Part shown: piece by piece, positions 13,496 through 20,088 of the stretch | How the letters are laid out: each line of letters starts with the position of its first letter | Position numbering within the stretch: the first letter of the stretch is position 1 | Assembly (NCBI GenBank): GCA_044375975.1 | Contig: JBILLQ010000060.1 | Coordinates: 1 to 20,515 of the forward strand | Direction of reading: 5' to 3' | From: UBA5018 sp044375975 | Lineage (GTDB): Bacteria; Cyanobacteriota; Cyanobacteriia; PCC-6307; Cyanobiaceae | DNA: 20,515 nucleotides | Notes under the pieces: generated by a model | The model's database searches: none | What the model saw: the letters and a program-made list of their open reading frames with translations, nothing else | What the model was told of the DNA's origin: nothing | Position numbers and translations under genes: made by a program

Positions 13496-15622
13496 GTGCA
13501 AGGACAATCTCAGTCGATCTCCTTTGATGGTCGGGAGATCCGGCTGACCACTGGTCGCTACGCCCCTCAAGCCGGGGGCTCGGTGATGATCGAGTGCGGA
13601 GACACGGCCGTCCTGGTGACGGCCACCCGCTCCAATGCTCGCGAGGGCATCGACTTCCTCCCCCTCACTTGCGACTACGAGGAGCGGTTGTATGCCGCCG
13701 GTCGCATCCCGGGCAGCTTCATGCGGCGCGAGAGCCGTCCGCCCGAGCGGGCCACCTTGATCGCTCGCCTGATCGACCGGCCGATCCGCCCCCTGTTTCC
13801 CAGCTGGATGCGCGACGATCTGCAGATCGTGGCCACCTGCATGTCGCTGGATGAGCGGGTGCCCCCCGACGTGCTGGCGGCCACCGGTGCCTCGGTAGCC
13901 ACCCTGTTGGCCCAGATTCCCTTCTACGGCCCCATGGCCGCCGTCAGGGTTGGCCTGCTGGGCGACGACTTCGTGCTCAACCCGAGCTATCGAGAAATCG
14001 ATCGTTCCGAGCTCGACCTGATCGTGGCCGGCACCCCCGATGGCGTGGTGATGGTGGAGGCCGGCGCCAGTCAGCTGCCGGAACAGGACGTGATCGAAGC
14101 CATTGATTTTGGCTACGAGGCGATCGGCGAATTGATCAGGGCCCAACAGACCCTGCTTCAAGACCTGGGCATCAAGCAAATCCTGCCCGAGAAATACCAA
14201 GAGGATGGGATCCTGCCGGCTTTCCTGGAGCAGGAATGTGCCAAGGAAATTGGCAAGATCCTCAAGCAGTTCGACCAAACCAAGGCAGAGCGGGATGCCA
14301 AGCTCGATCAGATCAAAGCTTCGGTAAGCCAGGCGATCGCCACTCTCAAGGACGATGACGCCGTGAAGTTGGCTGTCAGTGGCAACTCCAAGGCCCTGAC
14401 GAACAGCTACAAGAGCCTCACCAAGAAGCTGATGCGCCTGCAGATCCTCCAGGACGGCAAGCGCGTTGATGGTCGTGGCCTCGATGAGGTGCGGCCGATC
14501 AGTGCGGCCGTGGGTGTGCTGCCCAAGCGCGTTCATGGATCGGGCCTGTTCCAGCGGGGCCTAACCCAGGTGCTCTCCACCGCCACCCTCGGTACGCCAA
14601 GCGATGCCCAGGAGATGGACGATCTCAACCCGTCCAACGAGAAAACCTATTTGCACCATTACAACTTCCCGCCCTACTCAGTGGGTGAAACCCGGCCGAT
14701 GCGCAGTCCTGGTCGCCGCGAGATCGGCCACGGCGCCCTGGCCGAACGGGCTCTGCTGCCGGTGCTGCCGCCGAAGGAATCCTTCCCCTACGTACTTCGG
14801 GTGGTGAGCGAGGTGCTCAGCTCCAACGGTTCCACCTCAATGGGGTCCGTCTGTGGCAGCACCCTGGCCTTGATGGATGCAGGGGTGCCGCTTAAGGCAC
14901 CGGTCAGTGGTGCCGCCATGGGCTTAATTAAAGAGGGGGATGACATTCGCATTCTCACCGATATCCAGGGAATCGAGGATTTTCTGGGCGACATGGATTT
15001 CAAGGTGGCCGGCACTGAAAAGGGGATCACTGCCCTGCAGATGGATATGAAGATCCCTGGTTTGGCGATGAAGACCATCGGCGATGCGATCAATCAGGCT
15101 CGCCCAGCCCGTCTGCACATCCTTGAAAAGATGCTGGAGGCAATCGATCAGCCCCGCAATACCCTTAGCCCCCACGCGCCTCGCCTGCTCAGTTTCCGCA
15201 TTGATCCGGAACTTATCGGTACAGTTATTGGCCCCGGCGGCCGCACGATCAAGGGAATCACCGAGCGCACTAACACCAAGATCGACATCGAAGATGGTGG
15301 CGTAGTTACTATTGCCAGCCACGATGGCGCTGCGGCAGAAGAAGCCCAGCGGATCATCGAAGGCCTCACCCGCCGTGTTAGCGAGGGAGAGGTGTTTACC
15401 GGCGCGGTAACTCGGGTGATTCCGATCGGAGCATTCGTGGAGATCCTGCCGGGCAAAGAGGGCATGATCCACATCTCCCAGTTGAGTGAATCACGAGTGG
15501 AGAAAGTGGAAGACGTGGTGAATGTTGGTGATCAGGTGACCGTGAGAGTGCGGGAAATCGATAACCGTGGTCGCATCAATCTCACCCTGCGCGGAGTTCC
15601 CCAGGGCGAACTGCCCGCTTAA
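13496..15622 (+). CDS. pnp: Polynucleotide phosphorylase
   Basis: PNPase degrades RNA 3' to 5' using phosphate and, in cyanobacteria, can also run in reverse to add heteropolymeric tails. The 708-residue protein starts at GTG (13496; QGQSQSISFDGREIRLTTGR). It has two RNase PH-like domains around a helical linker. The second contains the active-site stretch SSNGSTSMGSVCGSTLAL and TDIQGIEDFLGDMDFKVAG with the metal-binding Asp residues. A KH domain follows with the GPGG loop (VIGPGGRTIKGI, ~residue 578), then an S1 domain (GEVFTGAVTRVIPIGAFVEI to INLTLRG) that ends almost at the C-terminus, so there is no long tail. It has its own upstream region after the rpsN terminator and a strong terminator behind it. 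One HIP1 octamer, GCGATCGC, lies at 14333-14340. Confidence 0.98.
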   Translation: MQGQSQSISFDGREIRLTTGRYAPQAGGSVMIECGDTAVLVTATRSNAREGIDFLPLTCDYEERLYAAGRIPGSFMRRESRPPERATLIARLIDRPIRPLFPSWMRDDLQIVATCMSLDERVPPDVLAATGASVATLLAQIPFYGPMAAVRVGLLGDDFVLNPSYREIDRSELDLIVAGTPDGVVMVEAGASQLPEQDVIEAIDFGYEAIGELIRAQQTLLQDLGIKQILPEKYQEDGILPAFLEQECAKEIGKILKQFDQTKAERDAKLDQIKASVSQAIATLKDDDAVKLAVSGNSKALTNSYKSLTKKLMRLQILQDGKRVDGRGLDEVRPISAAVGVLPKRVHGSGLFQRGLTQVLSTATLGTPSDAQEMDDLNPSNEKTYLHHYNFPPYSVGETRPMRSPGRREIGHGALAERALLPVLPPKESFPYVLRVVSEVLSSNGSTSMGSVCGSTLALMDAGVPLKAPVSGAAMGLIKEGDDIRILTDIQGIEDFLGDMDFKVAGTEKGITALQMDMKIPGLAMKTIGDAINQARPARLHILEKMLEAIDQPRNTLSPHAPRLLSFRIDPELIGTVIGPGGRTIKGITERTNTKIDIEDGGVVTIASHDGAAAEEAQRIIEGLTRRVSEGEVFTGAVTRVIPIGAFVEILPGKEGMIHISQLSESRVEKVEDVVNVGDQVTVRVREIDNRGRINLTLRGVPQGELPA

Positions 15623-15678
15623 AATCCCAGGCCGGAAAGCCTCGTAATTCGAGTATTTACGGCCTAACCAACCCTTCT

Positions 15679-15713
15679 AACCAGGGATCAGCAAGCTGAT
15701 CCCTGGTTTTTTT
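15679..15713 (+). terminator. Intrinsic terminator after pnp
   Basis: AACCAGGGATCAG (15679-15691) pairs with CTGATCCCTGGTT (15696-15708) around CAAG and runs into seven T (15707-15713). It is preceded by a second nested stem at 15629-15665 (AGGCCG/CGGCCT outside, CTCG/CGAG inside), so the pnp 3' untranslated region is unusually structured. Confidence 0.93.
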
Positions 15714-15767
15714 ATGCTATTTTGCTTGGTTATTGTGCCGGTGCGGTTACGGCCAAGTATCGATTGA

Positions 15768-15847
15768 CCTTGGTTCTTTTCGAGGTTCTCTTTAGGGCGG
15801 CTCGAAAAATTCTCGATCTCACGGCTCCCATGATCTAAGAACCATGG
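15768..15847 (+). promoter_or_regulatory. Nested inverted repeats, possible structured RNA
   Basis: CCTTGGTTCTT (15768-15778) pairs with AAGAACCATGG (15837-15847) with one mismatch. Inside it TTTTCGAG (15777-15784) pairs with CTCGAAAA (15801-15808), overlapping the outer left arm by two bases. CCAAG at 15753-15757 could pair with CTTGG either at 15725-15729 or at 15769-15773, which offers alternative folds. Both strands would form the same stems, so orientation is unknown. Confidence 0.35.
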
Positions 15848-16061
15848 CGGTGCCTGAGTGCCTTCCTGGCTTGCAAGGAGGCGATGGGGGATTTTGGTGA
15901 TACCCTATAGGAAAGTTCTGGAAACCCGAGTCACTGCCAGTCTAGCCTTGATGCCGAAAAAGTTTTCGGGTGACAGGATCGCTGAAATGGCGTTTTTCCA
16001 GGGTTTCCTTGGGCCCTGAATGGCAATTTGATGACATCTAGATAAATCCTGAGTTTCGCTG

Positions 16062-16076
16062 ATCCGGTGACCGGAT
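16062..16076. promoter_or_regulatory. Perfect palindrome, possible operator
   Basis: ATCCGGTGACCGGAT has perfect 7-bp arms around a single central G. The size and symmetry fit a binding site for a dimeric regulator, but there is no gene start within a few tens of bases: cysQ ends nearby rather than begins. The assignment is weak. Confidence 0.25.
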
Positions 16077-16159
16077 AAACATTGTCCTGGTGGTATCTCT
16101 ATCCTGCCGACAAGCGCTGGATGGCCAATTTATCGAGCCGCCCCAAAAATAAACTTGGT

Positions 16160-17122
16160 TTACAGGGCAAACTCAGGATCGATAACGGCCATCGCCTCTG
16201 CCGTTTTGCTGCAAAGTTCAGCATGGCTGGGGCCGTGGCTGGCGATCAAGCAGCCTGCCTGGCGGACGTCGCCGGTGTTGTAGCGGAGGGGGCGGCCGTC
16301 GGCATGGGTAAAACAGCCTCCGGCAGCGCGCAGCAAGGCGTCGGGCGCCGCCATATCCCAGTCTTTCGGGGCACTGCGGCCCGACAAGGAGATATACAAA
16401 TCCGTCTCGCCGCGCAGGATGGTGGCCACCTTGCCACCCACGCTGCCGATGGCGCGGGTCTCTCCCAGGGCCAGGGCCTCCAGCAGCTGCTCCAGGCGGG
16501 CATCGCGGTGGTTACGGCTGGCCACGAGCACCAGATCAGGGCAGGCACGCCGGTGGCTGAAGCTCACCGGCACGATGTCGCCGGCCCGGTTTTCGCACCA
16601 GGCACTGCCCGTATTGTCCGCCGCGAGCAGGCCCAACCAGAGTTGCTCCATCTCAGGCAGCATCACTACCCCCAGTACGGGGTTACACCCATGGGTCAGC
16701 GCCAGATGCACGGCGTATTCGCCTGTGCCCTGCAGAAAATCCTTGGTGCCATCGAGGGGATCCAAAATCCACAGCCACTCGGCATCCAGGGGATGGCCCG
16801 GTGTGAGCTGTTGCTTGGCCGTCTCCTCACTGAGCAGGATCCAGCCGGCGCTGGGGAAGGATGCCGCCAGGCCCTCCAACAGCCATTGATTCACGGCCAG
16901 ATCGGCGGCACTGACGGGGCCTTCGCCGCCGTCTTCCACGCTTAGGGCCGGCGGGAAGCCGTAGGGGGGCTGCTGTCCACTGCCATAGGCCCGCAGGATG
17001 TCAGCTGCGCCCCAGCTCAGCCGGCGCAACTCCACCAGCAGCTGTTCGATCGACACGCCTGCGGGGAGTGGCACAGCCGGCAGGGGACTGGCAGCTGGAC
17101 GATCCAGGGAAGCCGGCATCAT
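16160..17122 (-). CDS. cysQ: 3'(2'),5'-bisphosphate nucleotidase, CysQ type
   Basis: CysQ removes the 3'-phosphate from PAP (and PAPS), clearing the by-product of sulfate activation. From the ATG at 17122 it has 320 residues. Motifs of the Mg-dependent, Li-sensitive phosphatase family are in order: GPVSAADLAVNQWL (~69-82, the usual P-V-T-x-A-D region), LLSEET (~97-101) with the metal-binding Glu, WILDPLDGTKDFLQGTGEYAVHLAL with D-P-x-D-G-T at 121-126, and KDWDMAAPDALLRAAGG with the C-terminal metal-binding W-D motif. The frame is open 41 codons further upstream, but that part overlaps the divergent rsmI and has no family match. A second Met follows directly (17119). Inositol monophosphatase activity is the main alternative within the superfamily. 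Confidence 0.92.
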   Translation of the reverse strand: MMPASLDRPAASPLPAVPLPAGVSIEQLLVELRRLSWGAADILRAYGSGQQPPYGFPPALSVEDGGEGPVSAADLAVNQWLLEGLAASFPSAGWILLSEETAKQQLTPGHPLDAEWLWILDPLDGTKDFLQGTGEYAVHLALTHGCNPVLGVVMLPEMEQLWLGLLAADNTGSAWCENRAGDIVPVSFSHRRACPDLVLVASRNHRDARLEQLLEALALGETRAIGSVGGKVATILRGETDLYISLSGRSAPKDWDMAAPDALLRAAGGCFTHADGRPLRYNTGDVRQAGCLIASHGPSHAELCSKTAEAMAVIDPEFAL

Positions 17123-17157
17123 GTAATTCGAAAACAACCGGCGCCAGAGCACCGCTG

Positions 17158-18042
17158 ATGAGCATTTTGACCGACGGCAGCGAACCTGTCGCCGGGGTGC
17201 TGTACCTGGTGGGCACCCCAATCGGCAATCTGGGTGACCTGACACCCAGGGCGCAGCGGGTGCTGGCCGGGGTGCAGCGGATCGCCTGTGAAGACACCCG
17301 CCGCAGTGGCCTGCTTTTGCACCATTTGGGCCTCAGCCGCGCTGCGGGCGGTCCGCCGCTGTTGAGTTTCCACCAGCACAACCAACTCAGCCGCATCCCG
17401 GAGCTGCTGGCCGCTCTGCAGGCGGGCGAGGCCATCGCTGTGGTCAGCGACGCCGGCCTGCCGGGAATTTCCGACCCCGGTGAGGCCTTGGTTGCAGCCG
17501 CCCGGCAGGCAGGGCTGCCGGTGGTCTGCATCCCAGGCCCCTCTGCTGTGACCACGGCCCTGGTGAGCAGCGGTCTGCCGAGCGGAAGATTCTGCTTTGA
17601 GGGGTTTCTGCCCGCCAAATCAAGCCAGCGCCGGCAGAGGCTGCAGGAACTGCTGGCAGAACGACGCACGATGGTGCTGTTCGAGGCGCCCCATCGACTG
17701 CTGGAGCTGCTGGAAGATCTGCTGGAGCAGCTGGGGGATCGACCGCTGCGGGTGGCCAGGGAGCTGACCAAACGCCACGAGGAACAGGTGGGGCCCACTG
17801 TGAGCGCCGCCCTGGCTCACTTCCGCCAGATTTCGCCGCTGGGGGAATGCACGCTGGTGCTGGGCGGAGCGCCGGAGCCGCCAGCGGCGGTCTGGGATGA
17901 AGGCAGCCTGAGGCTGCAACTGGAACAACTGATCGCAGCTGGACACAGCCGCAAGGGTGCGGCCCGTGTGCTGGCGGAGAGCACTGGTCACAACAGGCGC
18001 GCCCTCTATGCCCTGCTGCACGGCGATTCAGCCGCCGAGTAA
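17158..18042 (+). CDS. rsmI: 16S rRNA 2'-O-methyltransferase RsmI
   Basis: RsmI methylates the ribose of C1402 in 16S rRNA at the decoding centre. From the ATG at 17158 it has 294 residues, close to the family norm. The signatures are clear: VLYLVGTPIGNLGDLTPRAQ (residues ~13-32), IACEDTRRSGLLLHHLG, VVSDAGLPGISDPG, IPGPSAVTTALVSSGLPSGR, FCFEGFLPAK and LTKRHEE in the C-terminal half of the tetrapyrrole-methylase-type fold. The C-terminal 'SRKGAARVLAESTGHNRRAL' segment is the small helical tail of the family. The upstream ATG at 17068 would run into cysQ and is rejected. Only 35 bp separates the rsmI and cysQ start codons. A 7-bp stem (AGCCGCC/GGCGGCT, 18030-18056) spans the stop codon. Confidence 0.95.
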   Translation: MSILTDGSEPVAGVLYLVGTPIGNLGDLTPRAQRVLAGVQRIACEDTRRSGLLLHHLGLSRAAGGPPLLSFHQHNQLSRIPELLAALQAGEAIAVVSDAGLPGISDPGEALVAAARQAGLPVVCIPGPSAVTTALVSSGLPSGRFCFEGFLPAKSSQRRQRLQELLAERRTMVLFEAPHRLLELLEDLLEQLGDRPLRVARELTKRHEEQVGPTVSAALAHFRQISPLGECTLVLGGAPEPPAAVWDEGSLRLQLEQLIAAGHSRKGAARVLAESTGHNRRALYALLHGDSAAE

Positions 18043-18183
18043 ATCCCCAGGCGGCTACCCAGTTTCGCATTTGCCAATCACGGCCAGAGAGCAGCGTTCA
18101 CGGCTGGCCATGCCGCCGAATGGCCCAAAGGCGGGGTCGATCGGCCAAACTCCCCATCAGCCGAGGCAACTGGAGCCCTCTCA

Positions 18184-18426
18184 ATGCTGCTGCGCCTGCG
18201 ACTCTTGCTAGCCAGTTTTCTGGGTGGAGCATTGCTGCTGTTGATTCTTTGCTTAGGAGCCCAGAACCTGGAGCAGCGCCCCAGGCTCAACCTCGGCACC
18301 GGCCGCACGGCACCGCTGCCGGTTGGATTCCTGGTGGGGGTGGCTCTGGTGATCGGCGTGGTGGGCGGTGGCGTAGCTGCAGCGCTGCTGGTGCCCAGCG
18401 AGGATCAGGCGCCTGGCAGGGAATAA
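18184..18426 (+). CDS. Small two-helix membrane protein, LapA/DUF1049-like
   Basis: This 80-residue protein has two hydrophobic helices, LLASFLGGALLLLILCLGA (about residues 8-26) and VGFLVGVALVIGVVGGGVAA (about 47-66), joined by a short polar loop with N-L-E-Q-R-P. This layout, with a 'P-L-P-V-G-F-L-V-G' start to the second helix, resembles the LapA-like DUF1049 group of small inner-membrane proteins, but the match is loose. A weak GGAG lies eight bases before the ATG. It follows rsmI by about 140 bp on the same strand. Its last 22 bases overlap the 3' end of the convergent HTH gene. Confidence 0.7.
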   Translation: MLLRLRLLLASFLGGALLLLILCLGAQNLEQRPRLNLGTGRTAPLPVGFLVGVALVIGVVGGGVAAALLVPSEDQAPGRE

Positions 18427-19571
18427 AGGCTGTTCTCGATCACCAAGCGACTGATGCCTTGGGCCAGCAGATGGCTGGCGGTGCGCTCAAAGATGCGGGT
18501 ATCAGGAATTTTGATCACCCGCTGGCTGCGACCGCAGTGGCGCTTGGCCTGGCGGGGATTGATGAATACCTGCAGCGCCTGGAGCTCCTCCTCCTCGGGG
18601 GGCAGCAGTCCCAATTCCGGAAACTCCTTCAGCGGGCGTGCCTCCAGCTCCACAGTTTTGTCCACCAGCATGTAGACGCTGGCTGGCAGTGGCGCATCCT
18701 TCAACGGCTGGCAGCTGACCGGCTGCAGACGCTGTTCGGTAATGGCCACCGCCAGCAACATCTCGTCTTCATCGCCAGTTAATTCATCTCCATCGTCTTC
18801 ATTCAGCTCCTCCAGCTCCTCCAGCTCCTCCAGCTCCTCCAGCTCATCCACTTCACCCACTTCATCGTCTTCATCCAGCAATTCGTCGTCTCGTTCGTCG
18901 CCCTCTTCATCCAGCTCATCGCCATCGTCTTTCGCCCCGTAGACACCACCATCGTCGCTGTCCTCATCTTCGCTGTCTTCGCCATCGCTGTCATCAAAAG
19001 CAGCGGCGCTGGGCTGTTCCTTGGCGGTGTCGATCACGACGAATTCTTCGGTGTCGGCCACGACGAAGTCGTCTGTGTAGGCCACGACGAAGTCGTCTGT
19101 GTCGGCCACGACGAAGTCGTCGGTGCCTTCAATGGCCAGTTCGGCGGCCTGATCCCGATCCAGATCTTGAACTGGATCGGGATCAGGCCGCTGTTGTGTA
19201 GATGCTGGGGGAACCTCAAGGGCGAACTGGCTGATCTGCTGGTCGGTAACGACGAGCGGAGCTGGGGCTATGGCTGAAGCCTGATCGGCCTGGTCCGGCA
19301 CTGCCGCAGCGTCAAACGCCGTCAGCGGAAGCTGCTGAGGGGCTTCTGGGATCTCCAGCGGCGCCAAGGAGGGCTTGAGACCGCGAGCTCGATGCTGTTT
19401 CAGCTGTTCGTATTCACGGGGCGGCAAAGCCGCCTTCACGGTCCTACTGACCGTATTGGCACTGCAGCCGTAGACGGCGGCCAGCTCGGCACTGCCCTCC
19501 CCGGCGCGGTAACGAGCCACCAGCTCGCTCTTCTGGCTGTCGCTGAGCCGGGAGGCAGCCATGGCAGGCAA
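18405..19571 (-). CDS. Helix-turn-helix protein with a long acidic repeat region
   Basis: This is a 388-residue protein with a modular layout. Residues ~9-60 form a homeodomain-like helix-turn-helix (SQKSELVARYRAGEGSAELA, then VYGCSANTVSRTVKAALPPR), similar to those of transposase- or resolvase-like DNA-binding proteins. Residues ~60-145 are proline/alanine/glutamine-rich. Residues ~149-180 are four octapeptide repeats of the type TDDFVVAD. Residues ~190-265 are extremely acidic, including DELDEEGDERDDELLDEDDE and a run of Glu-Glu-Leu repeats. The last ~125 residues return to ordinary composition, ending in a basic segment (NPRQAKRHCGRSQRVIKIPD) and a helix. It may be a transcription regulator or nucleoid-associated protein. 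No catalytic motif is seen. A start nine bases later (19562) is also possible. It diverges from tRNA-Arg and converges with the LapA-like gene. Confidence 0.8.
   Translation of the reverse strand: MPAMAASRLSDSQKSELVARYRAGEGSAELAAVYGCSANTVSRTVKAALPPREYEQLKQHRARGLKPSLAPLEIPEAPQQLPLTAFDAAAVPDQADQASAIAPAPLVVTDQQISQFALEVPPASTQQRPDPDPVQDLDRDQAAELAIEGTDDFVVADTDDFVVAYTDDFVVADTEEFVVIDTAKEQPSAAAFDDSDGEDSEDEDSDDGGVYGAKDDGDELDEEGDERDDELLDEDDEVGEVDELEELEELEELEELNEDDGDELTGDEDEMLLAVAITEQRLQPVSCQPLKDAPLPASVYMLVDKTVELEARPLKEFPELGLLPPEEEELQALQVFINPRQAKRHCGRSQRVIKIPDTRIFERTASHLLAQGISRLVIENSLYSLPGA
18804..18848 (-). repeat. Five 9-bp repeats coding Glu-Glu-Leu
   Basis: The plus strand has CAGCTCCTC four times and CAGCTCATC once in register. 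In the leftward HTH gene they encode leucine/acidic tripeptides, chiefly Glu-Glu-Leu, in the acidic region. The unit is a multiple of three, so expansion or contraction leaves the frame intact. Confidence 0.9.
19032..19127 (-). repeat. Four 24-bp repeats coding TDDFVVAD octapeptides
   Basis: Units start at 19032, 19056, 19080 and 19104. The two middle copies differ at one base; the first (TEEFVVID) is most diverged. Each of the last three carries the dyad ACGACGAAGTCGT, a 5-bp stem with a 3-nt loop, so the array is both a protein repeat and a series of potential small hairpins. Confidence 0.92.
19144..19191. other. Perfect 20-bp inverted repeat inside the HTH gene
   Basis: The arms 19144-19163 (GCGGCCTGATCCCGATCCAG) and 19172-19191 are exact reverse complements around the 8-nt loop ATCTTGAA. 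It encodes the RPDPDPVQDLDRDQAA stretch, where the two arms are read as PDPDP and DLDRDQ. A stem this long within coding sequence would fold strongly in the mRNA. Confidence 0.95.
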
Positions 19572-19647
19572 TGTGTTCAGCAGGCCACTGTAGGGTCCTT
19601 GGTCAGCAGCGCTGGCACAATGCCTCCAGTTCGCTGCTTGGCGACGG

Positions 19648-19721
19648 GCTCCCTTAGCTCAGCTGGATAGAGCAGCTGCCTTCTAAGCAGCCGGTCGTGT
19701 GTTCGAATCACACAGGGGGCG
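19648..19721 (+). tRNA. tRNA-Arg (anticodon UCU)
   Basis: A full cloverleaf can be drawn over 74 nt. The acceptor is GCTCCCT paired with AGGGGGC (one G-U). The D-stem is GCTC/GAGC with a GG-containing loop. The anticodon stem is GCTGC/GCAGC around the loop CTTCTAA, so the anticodon TCT is at 19682-19684. The variable loop is CGGTC. The T-stem is GTGTG/CACAC with the loop TTCGAAT. The discriminator base is G and CCA is not encoded. It decodes AGA and probably AGG arginine codons. It diverges from the HTH gene with a 76-bp gap. Confidence 0.96.
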
Positions 19722-19760
19722 TTACCAGAAACCAGTTACTGCAAGGGCCTTCAGCCAAGA

Positions 19761-19820
19761 GTGGCCAGGAACCAAGCCGAGGTCAAAGGCGCTTTGGCAC
19801 TTGGGTTGGCTCCTGGCCAC
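19761..19820 (+). other. Long imperfect hairpin downstream of tRNA-Arg
   Basis: GTGGCCAGGAACCAAGC (19761-19777) pairs with GGTTGGCTCCTGGCCAC (19804-19820) at 15 of 17 positions; the outer ten pairs are perfect. An inner stem CAAAG/CTTTG (19784-19796) sits inside the loop. No U-run follows. It starts 40 bp after the tRNA and could mark the 3' end of its precursor. Confidence 0.55.
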
Positions 19821-19893
19821 AGGGTGGTGTCTTGATGAATTCAGGCCAAGATGACAGCTGGTCTCTCCGCCGCAGCCCGCCCCTAGGCCCGCC

Positions 19894-19932
19894 TCGGTTG
19901 CGTCACTCGGTTACGTCACTCCGTTGCGGCAC
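19894..19932 (+). repeat. Three 13-bp repeats
   Basis: TCGGTTGCGTCAC, TCGGTTACGTCAC and TCCGTTGCGGCAC are contiguous. The first two differ at one base and the third at two bases from the first. Confidence 0.75.
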
Positions 19933-20088
19933 TCCACAGCCAGCGCAGGGCTTCGCTGCCCAAGGGACTGACGGCCGAGCCTCCACCGAGCAGCGGTCTC
20001 AGCTAAGCCCCATTCCAGCTGGTTGAACTGGTCGGGCTAGAGAGGCTTGATCTTTCCAGGCAGGTGGAGCAGCTGGCAGTTTCAGCTG

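Larger units (their letters stand above)
15714..16159. other. Gene-free region with several inverted repeats
   Basis: This 446-bp stretch lies between the pnp terminator and the 3' end of the leftward cysQ gene. It is more AT-rich than the genes around it. No frame in it shows a recognisable protein; the longest I traced is a 53-codon frame from GTG 15858 to 16019. It contains nested inverted repeats at 15768-15847, a hairpin CCGAAAA/TTTTCGG at 15954-15969 and a palindrome at 16062-16076. A small RNA or a decayed gene are both possible. I recognise no known cyanobacterial RNA family. Confidence 0.5.
19722..20088. other. Gene-free region after tRNA-Arg
   Basis: No credible gene is seen. The stretch holds a long imperfect hairpin (19761-19820) and three 13-bp repeats (19894-19932). 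The rest, up to the 3' end of the Thivi_2564-type gene, shows nothing I can interpret. A 109-codon frame that starts inside the tRNA is a chance frame. Confidence 0.6.

Noticed and set aside
13466..14536. A 356-codon minus-strand frame
   Set aside because: It is antisense to pnp and shows a histidine/glycine/glutamine-rich composition typical of shadow frames.
15858..16019. A 53-codon frame from GTG in the gene-free region after pnp
   Set aside because: It has no ribosome-binding site or recognisable similarity, and the region's inverted repeats are a better explanation. Kept only as a possible decayed gene.
16082..16945. A 287-codon plus-strand frame
   Set aside because: It lies antisense to cysQ, whose frame has all family motifs. 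The plus-strand translation has no recognisable domain and is an expected by-product of GC-rich coding sequence.
18120..18782. A 220-codon plus-strand frame around the LapA-like gene
   Set aside because: It overlaps the small membrane protein in another frame and then runs antisense to the HTH gene; composition is glutamine/leucine-rich without a domain.
19697..20026. A 109-codon plus-strand frame
   Set aside because: It begins inside tRNA-Arg and has no domain; it also passes through a hairpin and a 13-bp repeat array.
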